Below the pieces are notes generated by a model. It was not told the DNA's origin, searched no databases, and saw nothing but the letters and a program-made list of their open reading frames with translations. Position numbers and translations under genes: made by a program. 64,000 nt of DNA, from NCBI GenBank assembly GCA_022457065.1, contig JAJGBQ010000001.1:6882001-6946000 (forward strand), read 5' to 3'. The stretch comes from Curvularia sp. ZM96. Its lineage: Eukaryota > Ascomycota > Dothideomycetes > Pleosporales > Pleosporaceae. This document shows, piece by piece, positions 10,504 through 22,279 of the stretch; the stretch's first letter is position 1, and every line of letters starts with the position of its first letter.

Positions 10504-13500
10504 GGCTCGCCCCCGAACACGCCCCACACTGTTCGTTACATACACACCCATACGGCTAGCCTAGTGGTCCATCCACTACCTGCCTAGCCCGCCGGCTCAT
10601 TCAGCACATTCATCCGCAGACTCTTACTGCACATCATCCGCTGCCACCATGGCCGCCAGCACATCCAGCGGCACAAAAACAGCAATCCCAAGAAACAGGA
10701 CCGAGGCCATTTGTCTCAAGCGTCACCAGAGAAGGGAGGAAGGAAGAGGCAATCAAACGAAATCTGAGAGAAGAGAGGAGAGGAAACGAAAGGCTCGCAG
10801 CGCATTTTGGCGCTCAGCAACAGCAGCCGCACATTGATACTAGAATACGCAAGCAATTGCTCCAAGACAGACATGTTGCGCGGCAAGGAAATCGCGAAGC
10901 TGGCCTTTGCTCCATACCGCTGTCTAGCCAGTCTGTTTGATGTGGAGAGGAATACGATACCCCTTTGATACTGTACCCAATACAATTTTTCTTGAGTCGC
11001 AAAATGCTGCCTCCATAACTGCATCGTGCGTACCGCGCCAACAGTCACGACCTGACATGGAGTGATCGGCGCGGCCAGCTGATAGGCGAGCTGCCGTCAA
11101 TGCCCAATGTGTACCTGCCAAGCCGCGCCCCAATGCTCGCCCATACTCATTGCTTCTGCACCCTTACTCTCGCACCCACCACGTCACCCTCACGAATACG
11201 ATCCGATGATCTTCGGAAAGTTCAACATCCCTATGCACCACGGGAAGCCCGCGCTAGGCCGCCGACGGCCCTAATGTGAACTGGCGATCCCCACGCCCCG
11301 TCCACCACTCAGCTGCTGGATAAACACTGCCGCTCCACGCCTGGCGCAACCCACCTGCACCGCGCCAATGCCATGCGCGCGCAATATCAGAATGGCCACT
11401 TCCACGTCAGCATGAAGACACTCCAACACATTCATCGTCCCGCTATTCGCCTCTCACGCCTGCATCACAGCAACAGCGTACGTGTCTTTGACCATCAAAC
11501 AATACACTAACACCACTCCCTCGTGTCGCATACATACCACATACCCATCGGCGATGTACAATCCTCACGCCGATCCCGTCGCCTTCTCCTTCTCCATTCG
11601 CCCTCAAATTGGCGCTCACGTCGCAATAGCGGCAGTCGCAATGGAAACACTGTCCGAACAAGCCAAATGTTACATAAAAAGCCCCTCGATATGGTGGCGT
11701 CCACTAACCCTTCCTACGCCCCCATGCACGTAATGGGCCTAATCAGATCGCCCTCCCTGAAAAATTGTGGGTATGCGATTTGTGCAAATGTCGATTGCAT
11801 CCTCGATGGGCTTCGCCATCGACAAGACAAGAAAACAGTGGGGTCCCTTACACACTGTTTCATCCTCCGCGGGCCATCATCACGCCTTCTTCGCGGGACA
11901 AAGTCAATCGTGCTACACTTTCCGACCCGCCTCTCATCTTTCCAATACACGCACACGAACACTGCACGCGCACTAACACCATGTGTCCAACACACGCGCC
12001 TGCTCCGAGCCGGACTTTGGGAGGGGGATCGCGCGATCGCAAACACTGTCCCCAAAAAGGGAGAAACACGACTCAGTCTTGAATGTTGATGAGATGCACT
12101 CCGCACACCATCGTTGGCTGGTTTCCGGCCCCACACAAACTTCATGTCCACTAGGGCTTCCTTTGCGTGACTGGTGTGTGCACAGGGAAAAGAGCCGCCA
12201 AAGAGGTTGGTTGGTTTGCTTGCTCAAACATTCGTGAATAAGGTTCTGGATCTGTTATCGATCGATCGTCTCTCCCAACCACGCAAACTATGGTACACTT
12301 GCGGGGGAAAGAGGGGAAACAGCACCAGACAAGTGCGTTTCGAACTGCCATAGATCTCGCGATGGATCTCGCGATGGATCTCGCGATGGACCTTTTTGTT
12401 TCTTCTTCCTCGGAGTTGACGGTCTCTCAAACATGCGTAGCCGCCTATTCTGGCATAGGGTCTCAACGGTGCCTTCCAGTTTGACATCTATTTGGTTCAC
12501 CAGATCGCATCATGGCACCCTTGGTTGACACCTTCGCCTCACTAACACAGCGCGGCAGTTGCCTAAGTCACCCGCTCGTTCTGACATACTTCTCCAACCC
12601 GTAACCGCTAGTCTCTTTCCCCAAACAGCTATTGGTGTAAACCGCCGGCGGAGTGTCCGCCATTGACACATCGACGATCTCCCGTACAGGATGGGTCCCA
12701 CATCCTTTTTCCCGCTGACCGTGCGCCGCGTGCCGTGCGCCTTTGGCACCCTTCTGAAATCCCATGCACCTGGTGCAATTGTTTGACCACGGCAACTGGG
12801 CGTTTTTGGCGGATATGCCGGATCGGGATACGCAGGCATCATGGTGGTAGGCAGAGGCGACTCACTCCAACCACTACAATCCATACGTGGGATCTACAGC
12901 GGCAGCCAGCAAACGCGCGCCGACACACAATACGCTTCATCGGCGAGGAAAAGAACACTAATCACCCGCGTGTCAGTACTTTCCTTCTTATCGGCCCTAA
13001 GCGCTTTGACGATATGTAGTTCATCTAGCATCGATGCGATGAAGCAAAGTGGAGTGCAAACAAAGTCTACACCCACTACGGATGATTTTTTTTTCTTCTC
13101 TCCCTTAGCTCCAAACGTCGAATTTGGTTCGATCGATTTTTCCCTAGGGCCTAGCGCCTGCGCCAACTTGAGCAGGTGGGCAGCAGGAAAAAAACTAAGC
13201 ATAACGGCATTGCATCTTGGGCCTATTTCCTACTCCTTCCTTCCCTGTCAAGGACCCACGAACCTGCTTTTTCACCCCGCAGCGGTCTATGGAGGTCTAG
13301 GTTCTGCCCCTGTCTTCTTTTTCCATCGGCCATCGGGTTTATACATATGCAATCTACCTTTTCTTCTTCTGCTTTCTCCCCTTCTCCGTTTTTTGCTGCC
13401 CATTCGGCCCGACAACTACCTAGTATATTCTGCGCGCTTTGCATGCTGCGTGCTGTATGAGTATATAGCGGAGTAAAACACGATTATTATGCCTCATGGT

Positions 13501-15760
13501 CCTCGTTATCGTCGCAGTGGTTGGTGCTCCTCCACCGCATTGCATGTCCACGCATTTCCGCACCATACCACCCGTCCCATGGTCCTCTGTAAACAAAAAA
13601 ACAAGTGACGTGCGGGGTACATCTCCTCTAGCCCACCACGATACCAATAACCCCCAAAGTCACGCTTTGCCTAGCGCATTTGCATACCACTTAGCTTTGC
13701 GCCATCTCCCTGCATGTCATCGGGCAGATTGTGTACCATCGTAAAGACAGACAATAAAACTTTCCCTCTGTCCACGCGATTCTTTCCCATGTCGTGCCCG
13801 TCCGCTCTAGCGCAATCGCGCTGCATCGGCCGAGCATGTATATGCTATATGTACTGTAAGTATATGACATGCATGTATGCATGTGTAAGTCATGTACATG
13901 GCGAGTTTTTTTTTAAAGTGTCTAGGTATAGTAACTATGCTGCATTCTGTCAGGTGTGCATTTGGCATCGGCCGATTGGTTGGGGGACACCCGCTTTGCT
14001 TGCCGTATGTCCGGAGTGCATTACTGTGTGGACGTTCAACGGCTATCGGAAAATTGCTAGCGGGGTGGTGAGCTGCCTGGGCAGAATGACGGGATGTTGA
14101 GATGGAGATGGTGGGCTGGGAATGTGTGGCTGGTGTGCAAAGTAGGAGATGGAGGTTGATGGGGTATACCCACTCTTCCTTCTCTGTGCTGGAAACAGCG
14201 GGGTTACGAGGTTGGACTAGCGCGCTAGGTATATGACGATGGCGCGGGTACCGTAACCTGTATGTACATGGGTACGATAAGCTCCGCACTTGAGCGAATT
14301 CCCATAGGCGGCAGAGAAGAATGGGGAGGAGGTGTGTGAGGCTGAAATGGAAAGAGGGCTTAGAACCGACATAAAAGTACACGATCACCCCGTGGACAGT
14401 CATGATAGAAGATAGAACGCGCCAACTCATCAACCTTACTTCACAATACCTTTTTTTAAGTCAGCACATAGAGCTGCAGCCTCCAACAAAGGGCACTAAG
14501 TAGCTCCTAGAAACTATTCCATATATAAATGGCATAGTATGAAGCAGTTTGTAGCGGTTTCAAAGCTAAGGATCTTTGTGATGCGAACATTCTTGTTTTC
14601 CCTGACCCACGGCGGAGTGCGATAATGTTCAAGAGAACAAGCAACATGTACAAGGGGCCCGAAAGAATGGAGCTGGAAGTCACGGGAATTAGGGCAAGCA
14701 TATGTTATAAATGACTGCGACCGCGCTGTCTGTTGTCTGTAATTTCAAGGTAAGACTGGTGGGTTTCTGAGGCGGATCAGCCACGTTGTATCAAGCGGCT
14801 ATCACCAATCAAACGATGCGAAGATATCGTAAGTGCTGTAGCAGATACTGTGGCGATCGAGCTCAAAAAATCCAAAGGGGGCAACCCGCAATCAAGTACT
14901 CAAAGTTGGGCCCGAAGAGCAATTCGCTAGTAGTGTCTTGAGTCTATCAACTCTGAAGAGAAATCCCAATATTTGCATCCCCTGTCCGGTCACGTGATGT
15001 TGCATCACAGCGCCCTATTGTGGAAGAGTAGGGGGAAAAGACGTACCGACGACACTTTCGTGATACGAATAGCTAGTACAATTTCAGCAGATTTCTGGAT
15101 GTCGGTTTTGATGGTTGGTCAAGCCCCCTGTTCGGTTTGCACATCAACGTAAGACCCCGGGTCGAGCGGATCAAGCCTTTCTTGGCCATTGCGTTCTAAT
15201 TTGTGGCTTTCTAACGTTGGAATATCGAAAACTAACCTTCAAGTGATATTCGAGAATCACCACGTTGTCTACGCTAGATTTTACCAGCTGTATCAATCTC
15301 ACTCCAGAGTTGCGGATGTTGCAACTGCTGTCATATGTTAAAGGGGGAACAAAATAAGATTTCGGCTCTTTCCGTCAGCATTTATAGCATCAATCGCCCA
15401 AAGTTTGCAACCATGGTCGCCGCACGTGTCCATAAAGGCAGTAGCGCTCACTGAATGCTTATTCGAGCACATGAGCATCTACCGTAGACGCCTACTCTGG
15501 CTTAGTTGCCATCACGGACGCAACACCGATTCGCCAGGAACATCTTTAATTTACATGGTATGGGGTTCAGTAAGCACAAATAGTGGGAGCTCCCCGAAAT
15601 TTGCTATACTCATTTTCCTTGGAAGCCTCACCGATGGGCCGGGCACGGGGTCTTTGCGCAGAATCAAGCAAACATACGATGATTGTCACCATGGACATAT
15701 CAGGGGCTCATGGCAAATTTAAAGTGACTTCAAGTTCTCCGAATCTCATGATATGGCAAC
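10504..15760. other. long interval without a credible gene (5.3 kb)
   Basis: I find only short, mutually overlapping frames with no domain character on either strand. The segment at 13080-13470 is rich in T and CT tracts such as TTTTTTTTTCTTCTCTCCC, resembling fungal promoter or untranslated leader sequence. The stretch around 13830-13910 is rich in ATG/CATG alternations. A long non-coding transcript, or a long 3' untranslated region of the gene at 10033, is possible but cannot be shown from sequence alone. Confidence 0.4.
12353..12388. repeat. 12-bp tandem repeat, three copies
   Basis: Three exact copies of GATCTCGCGATG. Each contains the palindrome TCGCGA. It is not part of any credible coding region. 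Confidence 0.9.
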
Positions 15761-18106
15761 ATGAGGTCCTTCTTCAGTACCACTGCGACTCTCTCGCTGG
15801 CATCAATTGCGCTTTGCTCGCCCCATAAATCACATGTTCACCCAAAGGCTGCTGGTGCTAGTCCTTGTGCCAAAGTAGGCGCCGAACTTGCACGTCAGAA
15901 TGTCACCAGCAATGCTTGGGTGCCGGCACAACTAGCCTACGACTGCATCACTTCGATTCCGTTCCACCAAAGCGATGCGATCCGACTGATTGACAGTCTC
16001 AAGCCCTACTTGCGATGGCAGAGCACAACTGCTTGGGCTGCCAACCCGCCACGCGAGTACGCTGAGAAGCTCTGGCCTGCTTATGACCTCTGGGGTGTGT
16101 ACCGCCAAATTCGGGAAAAAGTTGTCGCCGGATCCTACAAGAGCGATTATGAGGCAAGTCGTTCATATTTAACGCAGCCATCTTGAACGTATGCTGACGT
16201 ACACCAGTTCAGTCATGAACTCTTCCAGATGTCGATGAATCTACGCGACGGCCACTTCTTTTACCTTCCAGATGTCCTAGCTGGAGTGTTCGCTTTTGCC
16301 GGAAATACTGCTCTCGTCTCTGTTTCCAGTGACGGCAAGGAGCTACCAAAAGTTTATGTGTATGAAGATGTCGTACAGGAAGCACTGGACAATGTAACCT
16401 GGACTACCTCGCACGTCACCCACATTAACGGTCACGACGTTACAAGGTACTTGGAAAACATGTCTGAGAAGGTGAATTTCCCAGATCGCGACACCCTGTG
16501 GAACATAATGTTCTACAGTCTGGCGAGTAGGAGCCCTGCCGCTGGCCAGTTTGGTCCAGGTGGATTTGTAGGTGGCGGCCCAACTCAGTTTTACTACCAC
16601 GGAGCCAATCTCAGCATGACATTTGCAAATGGCACAAGCTGGACACATCCGAATTACGCTTGGGTTTTCGCCTCATTCGATGGTGTTACCGACGGCGAAA
16701 GCTTGTACCAGAAGTATTTCGCTAATAAACAATCCGAGAGCCAGACAGGAGGCTCCAATTCGTCGTCGTCGTCGTCGTCGTCGTATAAACCTGACGTGCC
16801 TGTGACGGGGTATCCGCCTGCAGTCGCCCACGCGCCGCGATACGTGATCAGTGGCTACTATCTCGATGGCGACTACTCTGACATCGCCGTCCTTTCCGTA
16901 CCATCCTTTGACACCTCGGGAGGGGATCCATCTAGTGCTGAGTTCCAATCTGTTGCCGCCAACTTCATCAATGGAGCCAAACAGGCCGGAAAGAAGAAGC
17001 TCATCATCGACCTGCAGGCTAACCTCGGTGGCACCGCCCTCCTCCCTAACGACCTCTACAAGATCCTGTTCCCTACAAAGAGCGACCGCGGGCCAGCTGA
17101 CCAACTTCGTGCGTTTGAGGACGCACAGTTCCTATTCGAAAAGTACTCTGCTGGTGCTGCAGGCATCCCTGTTGTATACAACACCACCAATGCTACGTTG
17201 AATGACCTCGTCGAAAACGTCGTTGCGCCCGCTTTTAACTACCGTACTGGCGTCGACATCAACGGAAAGCTATTTACCAGCTGGGAAGCGAAATACGGTC
17301 CAGTCAGCGCCAACAAGGACACTTTTACTAACCGCTTCAAATGGGACCTCAACTCTCCTGTCGTCCCCGTCTACTCCAACGGCGTCTACGTGCACGGCGG
17401 CTACGGCCCCTTCTCCAACTACACCTCCACCCCTTTCTCACCCGAAGATATCATCATAGTTACCGACGGCATGTGCGGCTCAGCGTGTGCCATCTTTGTA
17501 GAGCTCATGCGGCGCTGCGCAGACGTAAAAGCGATCTCGCTAGGAGGTCGTCCGCAGCCTGGCCTCACACAGCCGCTGGGAACGATGAAGGGCTCACTCA
17601 TCATGTCATCTAATGACATCCAGGGCTTCGTGCAGTATGCACTTGTTAATCTGACGTCGGCCGAAGAAGCGGCGCGCTTGAATAAAACACAGCTGGGAGA
17701 ATACTGGGATGATACGCATGCTACTCGATCGGCGGGGGGAGGGGGCCTGGGGATAAACATGTTTAATGCAATCAAAAATGAGGACGAGGCGCTTGTCCCA
17801 CTCCAGTTCGTGTACGAACCGGCCGACTGTCGGATTCTGTATACGAAGAACATGACGGTTGATATAACGGCGGTTTGGAAGGCGGTGGCGGATTCGGCTT
17901 GGGGTGGAAGGGATCAATGCATTGCTGGTAGTGTTGTGAATACTGGTTCTGCGTCTCTTCGCAAGCGGGAACTCAGTGATACGGAGCGAGCACATAGTAA
18001 CAAGATGGCGGAGTGGAGGGCTTCGCTTAAGTCGTCGGACTATGAGTTTGATGCCGGAACCGAAGCTGCGATGCTCAATCCGGTGAAGTTTTGGAATGGG
18101 CTGTAG
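15761..18106 (+). CDS. secreted S41-family serine peptidase
   Basis: Two exons, 15761-16153 and 16208-18106, encode 763 residues. The intron (54 nt) uses a GC donor in a perfect AG|GCAAGT context and a CAG acceptor, and the join reads KSDYE|FSHELFQ in phase. The N-terminus (MRSFFSTTATLSLASIALCS) is a typical signal peptide, so the enzyme is probably secreted or vacuolar. The C-terminal half matches the fungal S41 (tail-specific protease-like) family: DLQANLGGTALLPNDLYKI, and then TDGMCGSACAIFVELM, where Ser556 in GSAC is the expected nucleophile. Several N-glycosylation sequons are present. A run of eight serines near residue 320 sits in a linker. Fungal S41 proteins include UstP-like peptidases of peptide pathways, but no such cluster is seen here, so a general extracellular protease is more likely. 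Confidence 0.88.
16760..16783 (+). repeat. (TCG)8 trinucleotide repeat coding for serine
   Basis: Eight TCG codons in a row inside the S41 peptidase gene, extending a Ser-rich linker between two domains. The run is likely to vary in length between strains. Confidence 0.9.
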
Positions 18107-19481
18107 ATATGTTTGGCATTTGGAACAAGTCCATACGCCAGTTGTTCAGAATCCTTCTTTCTTGGTATAGATTTCTTTATAGAGTCTACATCAGATTAAT
18201 GTAATAGAGTTTACATCGGATGCATGTACGGGCTCTCCCATAACCAGTAAAACTAGAAAATCAAAACGAGCTCACCTACAAAGATGAGCTATGAACACAC
18301 TAACTAATGAATAACCGTGAAAACCACAGCTACTTTTAAAAGTACAGTCACGAATACTAAAATCAATCAAGATATTTGGCTATATTCGATAAAGCCCCAA
18401 CTGCCATTACTCAAACGATAACTGTCATGTTAACTCTTTTGTCTTCTGAGGCTAATTTTCGCTGATCATTCCACCCGTTTATGTACGAAGAGTTTTCTCA
18501 GCAGCCAAATACTACGCTCTCACAATCTTGTCCACAGGAGGATGGAATTGTATATGTCATCCGTTGTATGCTACTGACGCGCAATGCTGTGTTTGAGGAA
18601 ATAATTTAATTTTTTTTGATTATCTGCTGCAAGAGCAAGTACATCTTTTCTGAGAGTTTGCGAGAGTTCTAACGTAGAATTGACCTAGCTATCAGCAAGA
18701 CAGTCTTGTGGTGTGTAGACTAGTGGTCCTTGTGCACGTGATCTCTATTACCGTCAGCCTTCTCTGTTGCGATTTACCAGCGAACATATCAGCATGCTCG
18801 GTTAATAGTTCTAGCAGTATTTGAAGAGGCAATCACACTGAAAAGTGGTAGTAAATAGGTAGGGACGTGCTTGTCGCTCTCCTTGCGTCACCCTCGCCTC
18901 ATATGGTGGGGCGCATGAGCAAGCTGCTCTCAGCTGCAACACTTGCGAGATGCTTACACTTCTCTTCGCTGTCTTTCTAGGACTACGATTTAGTAGGAGC
19001 CACGACTGCCGGGGAGGCGACAGCGCTTCGTGGTCTGGGTGCCGTTCGTTTCGCGATGTGGTCTGATTTCCTTTCGGGCCTTAGTCCTGTTTGGCCTAAA
19101 CAGGAAACCATCATGCCACTTTGTAGCCTGCGACACCCTGAATGGTATGGGGTGTACTCTCCATGTGACTGTTTACCTGGGCTGTTTTCAGGGCCGTGAG
19201 CTACTTTACGTGCGCGAAATCTTTTATTTCGGCCGCTTTTAACTCTTCTCTTCTCTGTCCTTTTCTTCTTCGTCTGTTCTTCCACTTTCCATTTTCTCTC
19301 TTTGCCGGCTCCTTCTAGTTTCTCACCTGTTGTCTTACTTCATCGTCTTCTGAGTCTACAAAATTACCCCGAACGGTCCACGAACACTTACTCTTTACCC
19401 TAAGCATTTGAAGGTCCACAGGTGTCAAACTGACCCTATTACCCGCGCATATCGGCCTAGGAGTTCTCTACGTTTGAAACG
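18107..19481. other. intergenic, promoter of the small gene at 19482 on its right
   Basis: The left 800 bases are AT-rich and empty. The CT-rich run at about 19235-19345 followed by an A-rich segment resembles a fungal promoter for the small plus-strand gene starting at 19482. Confidence 0.45.
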
Positions 19482-19718
19482 ATGATAACAAAGACCTTCT
19501 CTTTGACCAATTTTCTCATCGGCTCTTCCGCCCTCTGTTTTCAGATCTTCGTTCTCTATCCCTGGCACGAGAAGCTTGAAGAGGAGTTTGTCGAACTGAA
19601 GAAGGAACATGCGAGATTATTGGACGAGCTTCATCAAAACCACAGAAGCGAATTGAGAGGAATAAGGGAACAGTTAGAGCTGGCGAATGAAAGGAGGAGG
19701 ACTGGAAAATTTTGGTAA
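19482..19718 (+). CDS. small single-pass membrane protein with coiled coil
   Basis: Single exon, 78 residues, with a clean ATG and TAA. Residues 8-28 (TNFLIGSSALCFQIFVLYP) form one hydrophobic segment, followed by WHEKLEEEF and a highly charged helix with heptad spacing to the C-terminus. A short N-terminus with one basic residue, a TM helix and then a charged helix is the plan of many small mitochondrial inner-membrane proteins, such as respiratory-complex assembly factors. I do not recognise the family, so that is inference. The biased, protein-like composition and the promoter-like CT tract upstream argue that it is real. Confidence 0.7.
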   Translation: MITKTFSLTNFLIGSSALCFQIFVLYPWHEKLEEEFVELKKEHARLLDELHQNHRSELRGIREQLELANERRRTGKFW

Positions 19719-21907
19719 GCGGCTAGGTGCCGGGAAGTAGGAGGGATGACCAACTGTGGGCAACGGGAAGGAAAAGAGACTGCTATGGGTTAACTCAGTT
19801 GATACGGAGGTCTAGCAGCACTTCTACGGCAAGGAAATTACGGGACGAGAGACCTTGCTCTGCGAAGTCTAAGTTGGAGTAGACGCGAACGAAGACACCT
19901 CATTCATACTCGCAAAGCAATACGACGAACAAGGGAAGCTACCTACATGATCGATCCCGGAGCCAAGTTCGACTACTTTTTGTACCATCGTAGCGTTCTC
20001 CCAGCCTTCGGCCAACGCACTCCAATCAGAGCACGGCAATAATTCTGAGCGACTTCACGATGCGTTTCGAGTTCGTGTGTTATAAAGGAATTAATGCTGG
20101 ACTTCAAATGTAGATGTTATCATGGGAAGCTGAACCTGAATTGATCAACTGAATTGGCCAGATAAACCAGCTGCCGAGCCATGCACCTACTGACGACCAA
20201 AGCATCATCACTCGCTAACTGACGGAATCACACCCTCTAAATCCTTCCTCCCTTCCTCAACCAATTTAGTCATCCCCAGCACAAATAAAGCAACCCCCAC
20301 GTTCCCCAACCTTATTCATCAATCTCAATAAGCCACAAATGAAAACCACGGGAGGTACCGGAAAACCATCACGCCCAATCTCCAAACTCTAATCGAGTCA
20401 TTTCCATCAAGACAGCCGATTTGACAGCCATTACATTTCAGATCCAAGGCTTTTCTCCTTCCAGCGCAGATTACATGTGTGAAACACAGTACTCCGCCTC
20501 CATCACCTAAGATCACCAATTCAACTAAGCCACATCACGCGTACCCAAACACGCCTCTTCTTTCCTCTCGCCCAATCACCCTACAGTGACATGTATACAC
20601 GCCAAAGCGCTCGTATCCGCACTCTAATGCAGTCGTCCCGCGCTGCACACGTACTTCTCACGCGAAAAAACTCACCATAACAAAGAAATTAAGCAAACAA
20701 TACACGGATATACGAATACTTGTAATACGAGTGCCGAAAAAGGGGGTATACCTCGGATATAATCTCGTTGATCTCTAGCTCGCCAAACTACCCAAACGCT
20801 AAACAAAAAACAAAAATAGCTAACCCTGTAAATGGCGATCTTCCCACGAGAGCACTAGGGCACAGATGGCGGGGAGGGAGGAGGGGAGCTGTTTGGCGGG
20901 TTTACTCGGATCAGATGAAGGGGGGGCTGGATCGGCGGCGCGGGCTAGTGTGAGTATGTACGTGCGCGGGCTGAAGGGAGAGGTACAATAGGGAGAGGTA
21001 CAATAGGGAGAGGTACAATAGGGAGAGGTACAATAGGGAGAGGTACAATAGGGAGAGGTACAATAGGGAGAGAGATGTACCATGTAACTTACGTGCGTAA
21101 CGTCACGGATATCGAAGGGATGAGATCTGTAGTGTACTATTTATGACTTTTTTTTCGATAGTTCGATACGAGTGACAAATAAGTGCCGGCAGGGCGGGCG
21201 GGCGGTGTGCAGATATGTGTGTACATACGTCAATGTCACGTGCTTGGGTTCGCAAGAGGGAGAGAGATTCTATGTTTCATTGATATCCGAGTGTTGGTTA
21301 AGTGAGGCCTGTAAGGATGTAGGGTAAAAAGAAAGGAAACGCAGAACGGCCCACCTTGAGAGTGAACAGGTGATGATAGAAAAACACACATAACGCACAA
21401 AAAAGAGATTAGTGGTGCCGAAACTATAAACGCCCATAGGTATAATGTCAAAACTTTGCCTCCTTCCCGTGCCCAACTCATCCGCGCATACGCACACCGC
21501 TTTCTTTCTCATGCTCACGGGTGGTCCTGTGAGGCTAATGATACGTCGAAACGCACTATGGCAACACGATGTCGCCCGCCGTGCGCTGTAAATGTTGCTC
21601 CTAAGCGGGAATCTGCAGCCAGCGACAGATGCATGTGCTGTCCTGCCCCTCCAATCATGCCCATGTTATCCTTGCCTGGTCGTCCTATGCCCCTCCCTAA
21701 AAAAAAAAGAAAATCCACAGAATGTCTGGAGTGCTGACCCGGTATCGAAAGAAATAATGTGAAAAACAGACCAGCACTGAATGCGAAGGTAAGAAAATGG
21801 CCCGAGTCGTATGCATCTGTGCCAGACAGCTCGAGGTTGCGAATCTAAATTCGTGGTGTGTGAAGTGCCCAGAGAGTGACTTTTTTGGTTCCTTGTGTAA
21901 AACGCTC
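19719..21907. other. intergenic with minisatellite
   Basis: No gene is supported. The stretch contains a 15-bp minisatellite at 20976-21072, which creates an artificial repetitive reading frame on the minus strand, and a short GC-rich run near 21190. Confidence 0.5.
20976..21072. repeat. 15-bp tandem repeat (GGGAGAGGTACAATA), six full copies plus part
   Basis: Six exact units from 20976 to 21065 followed by a partial unit. There are no differences between units, which suggests recent expansion or active homogenisation. It lies between genes. Confidence 0.95.
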
Positions 21908-22279
21908 TTATGCTTGAAGCTCCTTCTTCTCGCTCATGGCTCTTGGTCGGAAGACGGCGTCCTGGCCAGACATGCGGCGACCAAGTGCGCGGTCGAGTTT
22001 CGCACCGAGAGCCAACTTGCTCATGTCGTCGGTCTTTTCGTTGCTAAGGGCATATCGTTGTTGGACGAGGCGCTTGTCTTCGAGGCGGTTGAAGCCGGCG
22101 TTCCATGACTTGATGTCTTGTGACTTTGGGTCGCCGGCGGTAGACGAGGCTTCGGACAGGTGGGAGGGTGCGATTGAAGGAGTCAGGGTGGGTGTGGCGC
22201 TGTAGGTGGACATGCGGGTCGAGACGCGCTTGCCAGGGGTCTGGGGTTTGTTGGTGTTAGACTGTGCTTGTTGCGACAT
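21908..22279 (-). CDS. small conserved-looking hydrophilic protein, unknown
   Basis: Single exon, 123 residues from ATG at 22279. The N-terminal half is Ser/Thr/Pro/Gln-rich and disordered. The C-terminal half (SWNAGFNRLEDKRLVQQRYA, then KLALGAKLDRALGRRMSGQD) is charged and helical and has the look of a conserved Pezizomycotina family. It has no signal peptide, TM segment or cysteine pattern. I know no function for it. Confidence 0.7.
   Translation of the reverse strand: MSQQAQSNTNKPQTPGKRVSTRMSTYSATPTLTPSIAPSHLSEASSTAGDPKSQDIKSWNAGFNRLEDKRLVQQRYALSNEKTDDMSKLALGAKLDRALGRRMSGQDAVFRPRAMSEKKELQA

Noticed and set aside
12841..13476. 211-codon plus-strand frame
   Set aside because: Phe/Leu/Ser-rich because it reads through T- and CT-rich tracts; more like a leader or promoter.
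13807..14433. 208-codon minus-strand frame
   Set aside because: Ser/His/Thr-rich with no domain, and overlaps CATG-rich low-complexity DNA.
20820..21083. Minus-strand frame with repeated SPYCT units
   Set aside because: A by-product of the 15-bp tandem repeat.
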